Below are positions 42,872 through 50,008 of a stretch of 50,008 nt of DNA, one piece after another. The position numbers were made by a program, and so were the translations under genes. Each line of letters starts with the position of its first letter. The stretch's first letter is position 1. Source of the stretch: an uncultured Alphaproteobacteria bacterium (GTDB taxonomy: Bacteria > Pseudomonadota > Alphaproteobacteria > Bin95); assembly GCA_937891825.1 (NCBI GenBank), contig CALAHN010000088.1, positions 1-50,008 on the forward strand, in the 5' to 3' direction. Below the pieces are notes generated by a model that had not been told where the DNA came from, did not search any database, and worked only from the letters and a program-made list of their open reading frames with translations.

Positions 42872-44473
42872 TCAACTGTTCTTGGGCGGGCGCAGTTGCA
42901 ACAGGGCATGATTGCGATTGTCGGCCGCAGGCGTCAGCGTCGCTTCATAGGCCTTTCGGTCGGTGAGCAATTGCCGGGCGACGGCGATATCGATATCGCC
43001 GCCCGCGTCGACCTTCGGACAGATCGCCCGTAACTGGCCCATGCTCTGCTGGTTCGGCGCTGTATAGGCCCGCCAGGATGCGGCTTCCTGGACATGCCGC
43101 CGGCTTTCCAGAATCAGCGCTTCGGCATTGCTGTCGTCCGGCTTGGTGCAGACGGTCGGGCGCACCCCAAGCCCGTCGAGCAGATAGCCCGACGGCGCAT
43201 GCATGCGCGACCAGGTGACGATCAACTCGCCGCCATTCGCCAGAGCTTCAAGGTTCTGGATCGAGCCCTTGCCATAGGTGACGCTGCCGACGGCGACAGC
43301 GCGCCCGGCATCGACGAGGGCGGCCGCCAACAGTTCCGAAGCCGAGGCCGAGCCGCCGTCTATCAGCAGGATCAAGGGTTTACCCTGGGCGACGACGCCG
43401 GTGCGGGCTCGGTAGCTGCTGCTGCTGGACGGATGGCGGCCATGGGTGGAGACGACGACGCCGCCTTCCATGAACAGGTCCGCGACATCGACAGCCTGGG
43501 TCAGGTAGCCGCCGGGATTGCCGCGGAGATCCAGCACGATCCCGGGCAGGCCGCCAGTCGCGCGTTCGGCGTCGGCGATCGCCTGCGAGAGCGCATCGGC
43601 GGTGTTGCGGCTGAACGAGGAAATGCGGAAGCGGGGCAGGTTCTGGTCGTTGATGAAGTAAACTGTCGTCGGGATGATCTCGGCCCGCTCCAGCCTGACC
43701 GTGAACGGCGTCACATTCTGCCGCCATACGGATACGTCGACCGTTTTGCCGATCGGACCGCGGAGCCGTTCGGCGCGGTCCTCCTTCTTGAGCGAGCGCA
43801 AGGGCACGCCATCCGCATGGGTGATGATGTCCTTGGCCTGAAGATTGGCGCGGCCGGCCGGCGAGTCGGGAATGACTTCCTGGATGACGGTTTCGCCTTC
43901 CTCATCGCGGATCGTCACGCCGATGCCGCCATAGCCTTTGCGGCGCGCCCGGCTCTCGGCGGCGCGCTTGGGCGATTCGTAGCGGGAAAAGCCGTCAAGC
44001 GTGGCCGTCATGCCGTCCATGACGGCGGTATAAACGTCATCGGGCGTCTGGGCCTTGAGCGAGGGCGAGCGTTCCCGTGCGGTCGCGACCGCTTCGGCAA
44101 GCAAGCTGGCCCAGCCGCTCGCGTCGTGATCGACGGGGGCCGCATATTTCGCGGGTTCGGCGCCGCCGGAATAGACGACATAGCCCTGGCCCGGTCCGAC
44201 AAGCGCGCGGATCGTCGGATCGTAGGTTCGAAGGCCATTCAACCCGGCGATGGAGAGGCGCTGCAGATCGATCGGATCGATATAATTGTCGTTCAGATGG
44301 TTCAGCGCTTCGGAAAATAGAAGGTTCGCCGATTTGTAATCGTAGGTCGCCGTTTCGAATTTCTCCGGCGCGGCGCAGGCGGCCGCAAGCGCGCCGAGCG
44401 CGACGACGGCGACGCGCAGGGACCGAAGATATTCGAGGGGCGTGAACGCTGACCGCATGGCGTTTATATTCAC
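42872..44473 (-). CDS. S41-family C-terminal processing protease
   Basis: 533 residues from GTG 44473, which overlaps the rnr stop; ATG 44458 is the alternative. N-terminal hydrophobic segment (19-33) ends in a lipobox-like LAAAC (Cys33), so probably a lipoprotein or a membrane-anchored periplasmic protein. PDZ domain about 182-265, then the S41 domain with catalytic Ser377 in GGSASASELL and Lys402 in TYGKGSIQ. It trims or degrades exported proteins with exposed C-termini. Fourth gene of the dprA-topA-rnr run. Confidence 0.93.
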   Translation of the reverse strand: MNINAMRSAFTPLEYLRSLRVAVVALGALAAACAAPEKFETATYDYKSANLLFSEALNHLNDNYIDPIDLQRLSIAGLNGLRTYDPTIRALVGPGQGYVVYSGGAEPAKYAAPVDHDASGWASLLAEAVATARERSPSLKAQTPDDVYTAVMDGMTATLDGFSRYESPKRAAESRARRKGYGGIGVTIRDEEGETVIQEVIPDSPAGRANLQAKDIITHADGVPLRSLKKEDRAERLRGPIGKTVDVSVWRQNVTPFTVRLERAEIIPTTVYFINDQNLPRFRISSFSRNTADALSQAIADAERATGGLPGIVLDLRGNPGGYLTQAVDVADLFMEGGVVVSTHGRHPSSSSSYRARTGVVAQGKPLILLIDGGSASASELLAAALVDAGRAVAVGSVTYGKGSIQNLEALANGGELIVTWSRMHAPSGYLLDGLGVRPTVCTKPDDSNAEALILESRRHVQEAASWRAYTAPNQQSMGQLRAICPKVDAGGDIDIAVARQLLTDRKAYEATLTPAADNRNHALLQLRPPKNS

Positions 44474-46638
44474 CGTCGCCGCTTTTTAGTAAAGCCTTTA
44501 CCGTGTGACCGACGCCGCAATGAGGTGGTAATCTCTAAGGTTACGCCCCCTGTCGCGGGATCGGCATCTCGAATCCGGGCGGTCACCGCGTCGCCCATGC
44601 GCATCACGGCGCCGCTGCGGCGGCCTTCCATGGCGAGGCCGTCCCGGCTCAACGACCAGTAATCGTCAGGCAGGAGCGCCGCTGGCGCAAAGCCTTCGAG
44701 CAGGGGATCGACAAAGCGGATGAAGAGGCCGACCCGGTTGGCGCCGACGATCCGCCCTTCCAGCTCCTCGCCGACATGCTCGGCCGCGAACAGCGCGCCG
44801 TAGCGGTCGACCGTCGCCCGCTCGACGCTCGCCGACCGGCGTTCGGTCCGGTTGACGCCGTCGGCGATGGCTTCCAGCGTGTCGACGCTTTTCACGTCGC
44901 CGTCCGGCCCGAGATCGAGGCAGGAGATCAAGGCGCGGTGGACGATCAGGTCGGCATAACGGCGGATCGGCGAAGTGAAATGCGCATAAGCCTCGAGCGC
45001 CAGGCCGAAATGCGGCTCGCATTCTTCGGCATATCGAGCTTGCGCCTGGGACCGCAAGATAAGCTCGCTGAGGATCGTCCGCGTCGCGGCGTCTGCGATC
45101 GGCTCCAGCAGCGCGTTCAGCCGTCTGGTGCTGTCGAGGCGCACGCCCGCGCCTGCCGCGCCGAGGCTCTGCGCCGTCTCGGCCAGCAGGCCGATGCGTT
45201 CCGGGTCCGGCTTGTCATGGACGCGGAAGAGGGCGCCTGCATGCTTCGCCAGCAGCGTCTCCGCCGCCGCCGCGTTGGCCTGGACCATGAACTCCTCGAT
45301 CAGTTTGTGGCTGGAGAGCGCCGGGCGGAGCGCCAGCCCGATCGGTTTGCCAGCGTCATCGAACAGCACCTTGCGTTCCGGCAGGTCGAGTTCCAGCGGC
45401 GCGCGCCTGGCCCGGCCCGTCATGAGGCAGGCAAAGGCCCCATAGAGCGCCTGCAACGCTGCGTGTTCAGGCTCAGGGAAACGGGATTCGGCGGCGGCCT
45501 CAACTGCCTCATAGGTCCAGCGCCGGCTGGAGCGCATTAGCCCACGCCCGAACCGGCTGCGAATCCGCTTGCCCTCGGCGTCGAAGATCATCTCGACATA
45601 GAGGCACGCGCGGTCTTCGTCCGGCTTCAATGAACAGAGGCCAGTGGAGAGCGCTTCCGGCAGCATGGGGATCGCCCGATCCGGAAGGTATGTGGAATTG
45701 CCGCGCTCCCGTGCTTCCCGGTCGAGCGCCCCGCCGGGCCGCACATAGAACGAAACGTCGGCGATCGCGACGACGACGCGCCAGCCAGGGCCGGCCGGCT
45801 CGGCATAGACAGCGTCATCGAAGTCGCGGGCGTCGGCGCCGTCGATGGTGGCGAGCGGCGTCGCGCGGAGGTCGTCGCGCTTGCCGAGGCTTGGGACGTG
45901 GCTGTCCTCAGCCTCGGCCAGCGCCGCGTTGGAAAAAACCAGGGGCGCTTCGAGCGAGGCCAGCATGGCGAGGCCGAACGCTGCTGGGTCGCTGGCCTGG
46001 CCATGGGTCGAGAGGATGCGGGCGCGATAGTCCCGCCCACGCGGTCCGGGGCGTGCTGCTTCCGGGCTCGCGAGAACGAGTTGCCCATCGACAAGGCCGG
46101 CGGGCGGCTTGCCGGCGAGCGTCCAGGTCCGCTCGCGCCCCGGCTTTGCGGCCCGCAAGGTGATACGGTCGCGCCCGTCGATCTCGACGATGGCCAATTC
46201 CGGCCCCGATGCCGCGCCCTCCGGCAAGACCCGGATGGGGCGGGCGATCCAGCCGCCTTCGCCGTCGCTTTCGGTCCGCGCGATCAGCCGCGCGCCGATG
46301 GCGAGACGCCCCGCGGCGCGTCCGCTTTCGACCCGGGCGGACGGAATGGGCGTCGGCTCCGTCCAACGCTCCGGTTGGGCGATGATGGCGCCCTCCTTGT
46401 CGATCAGAGTGACCCGGAACAGCGTCACAGGCGGCATGCCGCCGGCCGCGTCGCCGCTTGAGGTTTCTCCGGCAAGCGCTTGTTTGAATATGATTTTGAA
46501 CGCGCGGCGCTCGTCTGCGCCCTTGATCCCGAAGGCGCGGGCGGCGGCGCTCGGTTTCGGCCGCTCATCGCTTGCCGCCAGCCAGGCGCGCACGTCGGCA
46601 AGGGTTGGAAGCGGCCGCGGCTGACGGTTCAGGCTCAC
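44470..46638 (-). CDS. rnr: Ribonuclease R
   Basis: 722 residues. N-terminal winged-helix/cold-shock part, a central RNB domain starting near residue 255 (TIDGADARDFDDAVYAEPAG with the metal-binding Asp residues), YxHFTSPIRRYADL-type motif in AHFTSPIRRYADLIVHRAL, and a C-terminal S1 domain (LEGRIVGANRVGLFIRFVD). It is a 3'-5' exoribonuclease for structured RNA. GTG start overlaps the topA stop. Tail is short and basic (RRRSHGKGFTKKRRR). Confidence 0.96.
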   Translation of the reverse strand: MSLNRQPRPLPTLADVRAWLAASDERPKPSAAARAFGIKGADERRAFKIIFKQALAGETSSGDAAGGMPPVTLFRVTLIDKEGAIIAQPERWTEPTPIPSARVESGRAAGRLAIGARLIARTESDGEGGWIARPIRVLPEGAASGPELAIVEIDGRDRITLRAAKPGRERTWTLAGKPPAGLVDGQLVLASPEAARPGPRGRDYRARILSTHGQASDPAAFGLAMLASLEAPLVFSNAALAEAEDSHVPSLGKRDDLRATPLATIDGADARDFDDAVYAEPAGPGWRVVVAIADVSFYVRPGGALDREARERGNSTYLPDRAIPMLPEALSTGLCSLKPDEDRACLYVEMIFDAEGKRIRSRFGRGLMRSSRRWTYEAVEAAAESRFPEPEHAALQALYGAFACLMTGRARRAPLELDLPERKVLFDDAGKPIGLALRPALSSHKLIEEFMVQANAAAAETLLAKHAGALFRVHDKPDPERIGLLAETAQSLGAAGAGVRLDSTRRLNALLEPIADAATRTILSELILRSQAQARYAEECEPHFGLALEAYAHFTSPIRRYADLIVHRALISCLDLGPDGDVKSVDTLEAIADGVNRTERRSASVERATVDRYGALFAAEHVGEELEGRIVGANRVGLFIRFVDPLLEGFAPAALLPDDYWSLSRDGLAMEGRRSGAVMRMGDAVTARIRDADPATGGVTLEITTSLRRRSHGKGFTKKRRR

Positions 46639-49364
46639 GATTCCGCCGGGTCGGGTTTCGTCTTGGGCGGCGCTTTGGGCTTCGCCTTCGGTTTGGCTTT
46701 CGCTTTCGGCTTGGCCTTGGGCTTCGCCGCTGTCTTGGACTTGGCTGCAGCCTTTGGCTTGGCCTCCGCCTTCGGTTTCGCCGCCTTGGCCTTGCCGCCC
46801 TTGGCCTCCGCCTTGCCGCCCGCGCCTTTCTTCTCGATCAGCGCCAGCGCTTCCTCGAGGGTGTAGGCATCGATGTCGGCGGATTTCGGCAATGTGGCGC
46901 GGACGCGGCCGAAGTGCACATAGGGACCGAAGCGGCCCTTGCGGATCGCTATGACGCCGCCCTTCGGATGCTCGCCGAGGGTGCGCAGCGTCGAGGCTTC
47001 CAGCTTCGCCCTCGCTTCGGCCAGGATCGTGACGGCCCGGTTCAGGCCGATTGTCAGGACATCATCGTCCTTCGGCAGCGAGGTATAGGCGCCGTCATGG
47101 TGCAGATAGGGCCCGAAGCGGCCGAGCCCGGCCTTGATGACCTTGCCGGTTTCGGGGTTGTCGCCGATGGCGCGGGGCAGGGAGAGCAGCGCGAGGGCGC
47201 TTTCCAGGGTGATGCCGGCCGGGTCCTCGCCCTTCTGCAGCGACGCGCGTTTGGGCTTCTTCGCGCCCTTTTCCTCGCTTGCCTCGCCGAGTTGCACATA
47301 GACCCCGTAGGGGCCGCGCCGCATGGAGACCGGCTCGCCGGTTTCGGGATCCTGGCCCAACAGTTTCGGGCCGTCGAGCGCTTCCTCGCCGCTTTCGCCG
47401 CCTGGCGCCGCCAGCGGGCGGGTGTGCTTGCATTCCGGGTAATTCGAGCAGCCGATGAAGGCGCCATGCCGGCCGAGGCGGAGGCCAAGCCGGCCGGCGC
47501 CGCAAGCCGGGCAGCCGCGCGGATCGCCGCCGCCCGCAGGTTCTGGAAAGAAATGCGGCCCAAGCTGAGCGTCGATGGCGTCGATCACTTCCGTGATCGA
47601 AAGTTCCTTGGCTGCGTCGATCCTGGCGTTGAAGCCGGTCCAGAAATCCCGCAGCAGCTTGCGCCACGGAATCTGCCCATTCGACACTTCATCGAGGCTG
47701 TTCTCAAGGTCAGCCGTGAAATCGTATTCGACGTACTTCGGAAAGAAGTTCTCGAGGAATGCCGTGACCAGCCTGCCGCGATCTTCCGGAATGAAGCGGC
47801 GGCTTTCCAGTTTCACATAATCCCGTTCCTGCAGAACCTGGAGGATCGAGGCATAGGTTGAGGGCCGCCCGATGCCGAGTTCTTCCATACGTTTGACGAG
47901 GCTGGCTTCGGAATATCGGGGCGGCGGCTGGGTGAAATGCTGCTCGGGCAGGATCGCTTTCGGCCTGACCCGTTCGTCGGCCTTGAAGACCGGCAGCGCC
48001 TGGCCGTTTTCATCGTCGCCCGCTTCGTCGCGGCCTTCCTGGTAAAGCTTCAGGAAGCCGTCGAACGCGATGACGGAGCCAGTCGCCCGGAACTGCGCCC
48101 GGTCCTGCTTGTCGGCGAAGACGAGGGCGGTCTGGTCGATCTTGGCCGACGCCATCTGGGAGGCGACGGCGCGCTTCCAGATCAGCTCATACAATTTCAG
48201 GTCGCCGCCGGTGAGCACGCGCGCCATCTCCGCCGGGGTGCGGCGCATATCGGTCGGCCGGATCGCCTCATGGGCTTCCTGGGCGTTCTTCGCCTTGCTG
48301 GAATAGTGCCGCGGGCTCGCGGGCAGATAGTCGGCGCCATAGTCGCTGGCGATCAACGCGCGGGCGCCGTCGACGGCTTCCTTCGACATGATGACGCTAT
48401 CGGTTCGCATATAGGTGATCAGCCCGACTGTTTCCCCGCCGACGTCGAAGCCTTCATAGAGCTTCTGTGCGATGCGCATGGTCTGGCTGGTTGGGAGATA
48501 CAGGCGGCGCGAGGCTTCCTGTTGCAAGGTCGAGGTTGTGAACGGCGGGGCGGGGTTCCGGGTCGTCTGCTTCTTCTCGATCGCGGCGACCGTGTAGGCG
48601 CCCTGTTCGGCCTTCGCGACAGCGGCCTTTGCGGCGGCTTCGTCCGCGATGTCGAACCGATCGAGCTTGACCGCGCCCAGATGCGTCAGCCGCGCCTTGG
48701 CTTTCCGGCCGTCGTCGGCGAAGAATTCCGCTTCGATCGTCCAGTATTCGCGCGGTTTGAACGCCTCGATCTCGCTCTCGCGCTGGCAGATCAGCCTGAG
48801 AGCGACGGATTGCACGCGCCCGGCCGAGCGGGAGCCGGGCAGCTTCCGCCAGAGCACCGGCGACAGCGTGAACCCGACCAGATAATCGAGCGCCCGGCGG
48901 GCCAGATATGCTTCGACCAGTTCCTGATTGACGGCGCGCGGGTTGGCGACCGCTTCCAGGATGGCATTCCGGGTGATCTCATGAAAAACGACGCGGGAGA
49001 CCTCTTTGCCTTTCAGCGCGCCTTTCTCTTCCAGCAGCTTCTGCACATGCCAGGAAATCGCTTCGCCCTCGCGGTCCGGGTCCGTCGCGAGCAAAATGGA
49101 ATCGGCGCGCTTGGCCGCCTTGGCGATCTCGTTGACATGCTTGACGGAGCGTTCGTCGACCGCCCAGGACATGGCGAAGTCCTCGTCCGGGCGAACCGAC
49201 CCATCTTTCGGCGGGAGGTCGCGGACATGGCCGTAGGATGCCAGGACCTCATAGCCGCTGCCAAGATATTTGTTGATTGTCTTGGCTTTAGCAGGGGATT
49301 CGACGACAACGACTTTCAAGGCGCGCTCTCGATCCTTAACGGGGTGCGATACGCGCCGCTTCAT
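46635..49364 (-). CDS. topA: DNA topoisomerase I
   Basis: About 909 residues from ATG 49364; TTG 49319, giving the family-typical MKVVVVESPAKAKTI start, is equally plausible. TOPRIM domain at the N-terminus (VVESPAKAKTINKYLG, DPDREGEAIS), active-site Tyr in GLITYMRTDS, then a single topo zinc ribbon (CPACGAG ... GCSNYPECK) and several toprim C-terminal repeats (each with a GRFGPY motif). The end is a long Lys/Ala/Pro-rich tail of about 60 residues. It relaxes negative supercoils. Confidence 0.96.
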   Translation of the reverse strand: MKRRVSHPVKDRERALKVVVVESPAKAKTINKYLGSGYEVLASYGHVRDLPPKDGSVRPDEDFAMSWAVDERSVKHVNEIAKAAKRADSILLATDPDREGEAISWHVQKLLEEKGALKGKEVSRVVFHEITRNAILEAVANPRAVNQELVEAYLARRALDYLVGFTLSPVLWRKLPGSRSAGRVQSVALRLICQRESEIEAFKPREYWTIEAEFFADDGRKAKARLTHLGAVKLDRFDIADEAAAKAAVAKAEQGAYTVAAIEKKQTTRNPAPPFTTSTLQQEASRRLYLPTSQTMRIAQKLYEGFDVGGETVGLITYMRTDSVIMSKEAVDGARALIASDYGADYLPASPRHYSSKAKNAQEAHEAIRPTDMRRTPAEMARVLTGGDLKLYELIWKRAVASQMASAKIDQTALVFADKQDRAQFRATGSVIAFDGFLKLYQEGRDEAGDDENGQALPVFKADERVRPKAILPEQHFTQPPPRYSEASLVKRMEELGIGRPSTYASILQVLQERDYVKLESRRFIPEDRGRLVTAFLENFFPKYVEYDFTADLENSLDEVSNGQIPWRKLLRDFWTGFNARIDAAKELSITEVIDAIDAQLGPHFFPEPAGGGDPRGCPACGAGRLGLRLGRHGAFIGCSNYPECKHTRPLAAPGGESGEEALDGPKLLGQDPETGEPVSMRRGPYGVYVQLGEASEEKGAKKPKRASLQKGEDPAGITLESALALLSLPRAIGDNPETGKVIKAGLGRFGPYLHHDGAYTSLPKDDDVLTIGLNRAVTILAEARAKLEASTLRTLGEHPKGGVIAIRKGRFGPYVHFGRVRATLPKSADIDAYTLEEALALIEKKGAGGKAEAKGGKAKAAKPKAEAKPKAAAKSKTAAKPKAKPKAKAKPKAKPKAPPKTKPDPAES
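46650..46815 (-). repeat. Low-complexity coding repeat for Lys/Ala/Pro tail of TopA
   Basis: Repeating AAGCC(G/C)AAGGC-like units read as alternating KAK, PKA and KPK blocks. The tail is histone H1-like in composition and likely disordered and DNA-binding. Confidence 0.75.
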
Positions 49365-49369
49365 CCGGG

Positions 49370-50008
49370 CTAGCGGAGCGTCACCCGTTGCCCGGGCAGG
49401 CGTTCCAATACCCCGCCAAGCTCCAATTCCTGGAGGACCGCGGCGACGACAGAGGCCGACAATTGGCACTCGCGAGTCAGTTCGTCAACCGTGACCGGCG
49501 CGACAGCCAGCGCGGCGCGCACAATTTCGATGGGATCGGCGGGAGCGTCGTCGGCTTCAGGAAAGGGCAGATCGCTCAAATCGGCGCTTGGGCGAGCGCC
49601 GATTATTTTTGCCGGGGCCGGCCTCGCTCTGGGAATGGCGGCGGCCGTCGCCGCGCCCAGTTCCGCCAGCACGTCGTCGGCGGAGCGGATCAGCACGGCG
49701 CCCTCGCGGATCAGCCGGTTGGCGCCAGCCGCGCGGGGATCGGTCGGGAAACCGGGCGCCGCCATGACATCCCGGCCTTCTTCCATGGCGAAGCGGGCGG
49801 TGATCAGGGAGCCCGAACGCTCCGCCGCTTCAATGACGACGACGGCGGCCGCCAGGCCAGCGACAATGCGATTGCGGCGCGGAAAGTGGCGCTCGGTCGG
49901 CTGCGCGCCGACGGGCGATTCGGCGAGGAGGACGCCGCGGTCGGCAATATCAGCTTGCAGCTTCGCATGCTCCCTGGGGTAGGTCACATCGATGCCGCCG
50001 GCGACGAC
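49370..50008 (-). CDS. dprA: DNA-processing protein DprA (5' end outside window)
   Basis: 212 residues are visible; the frame runs off the window end at 50008. The Rossmann-like DprA core shows VVAGGIDVTYPREHAKLQ, HFPRRNRIVAGL and RSGSLITARFAMEEGRDVMA. The C-terminal winged helix (VDELTRECQLSASVVAAVLQELELGGVLERLPG) is present. DprA loads RecA on incoming ssDNA in transformation. Its stop is 6 bases from topA's ATG, so it is the first visible gene of the dprA-topA-rnr-protease operon. Confidence 0.95.
   Translation of the reverse strand, partial: VVAGGIDVTYPREHAKLQADIADRGVLLAESPVGAQPTERHFPRRNRIVAGLAAAVVVIEAAERSGSLITARFAMEEGRDVMAAPGFPTDPRAAGANRLIREGAVLIRSADDVLAELGAATAAAIPRARPAPAKIIGARPSADLSDLPFPEADDAPADPIEIVRAALAVAPVTVDELTRECQLSASVVAAVLQELELGGVLERLPGQRVTLR

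Noticed and set aside
47937-49373. 478-codon open frame opposite topA
   Set aside because: Antisense to highly conserved TopA sequence, no motifs, no ribosome site.
1-50008. tRNA, rRNA, CRISPR, insertion sequences, prophage or toxin-antitoxin modules
   Set aside because: Reading the gaps (all below 200 bases) and the protein set shows no tRNA cloverleaf, no repeat-spacer pattern, no transposase, integrase or toxin-antitoxin pair.

Overview
The window is a GC-rich, gene-dense stretch of chromosome from an alphaproteobacterium, most likely from the Rhodospirillales or a nearby order. The evidence is the gene content and order: gatC-gatA-gatB beside ruvX, rpoH next to a RluA-type pseudouridine synthase, hisG-hisD-UPF0262-phosphatase-maf-RNase E/G-yacG, and dprA-topA-rnr-S41 protease-rpmG. 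NTF2-like, zf-CHCC and YacG small proteins of alphaproteobacterial type also occur. I see no phage, insertion sequence, CRISPR array, tRNA or rRNA. No gap between genes exceeds about 200 bases.

Layout. 1-1381: an inner-membrane-anchored OmpA-domain protein overlaps a membrane-anchored helix-hairpin-helix protein. 1461-9313: a strong BadI homologue (ring-opening hydrolase of alicyclic acid degradation) converges on a six-gene reverse-strand operon. That operon is a complete branched-chain-amino-acid-type ABC importer with an acyl-CoA ligase gene embedded in it, which suggests import and CoA activation of an organic acid. 9434-13793: a flavoprotein disulfide reductase, a ThDP enzyme, and a divergent acyl-CoA-dehydrogenase-fold enzyme. 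13826-15007: a secreted GH5 glycosidase. 15122-18924: ruvX and the amidotransferase operon gatCAB; the middle of gatB is a sharply AT-rich, rare-codon patch. 18950-20476: a small unknown protein and an outer-membrane OmpA-family protein with a good terminator. 20583-23889: a TauD-type dioxygenase divergent from a second ThDP enzyme and a GNAT. 23967-27258: a zinc-finger protein, rpoH, a pseudouridine synthase, a small membrane protein and an ECF sigma factor with no visible anti-sigma factor.

27283-34191 is the most accessory-looking part. It holds a two-domain FkbM methyltransferase/2-oxoglutarate oxygenase fusion, divergent from a likely operon of a TcuA-like flavoprotein, a beta-hydroxyacid dehydrogenase, a metallo-beta-lactamase-fold hydrolase and two Opp/Gsi-type ATPases without permeases or a binding protein. 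34283-40533 is a tightly packed housekeeping run (hisG to yacG, then a flavin monooxygenase) with several 4-base stop/start overlaps; infA, often found between the phosphatase and maf in this neighbourhood, is absent. 40612-42591 carries a GNAT-nitrilase fusion and an NTF2-like protein, closed by a bidirectional terminator against rpmG. 42651-50008 (reverse) is rpmG, then S41 protease, rnr, topA and the 3' part of dprA, the last four probably one operon.

No clearly new defence or mobile system is visible. The best leads are the FkbM-oxygenase fusion, the incomplete transporter/oxidoreductase operon at 29000-34191, the mosaic-looking gatB, and the RNase E/G paralogue with an altered active-site residue.
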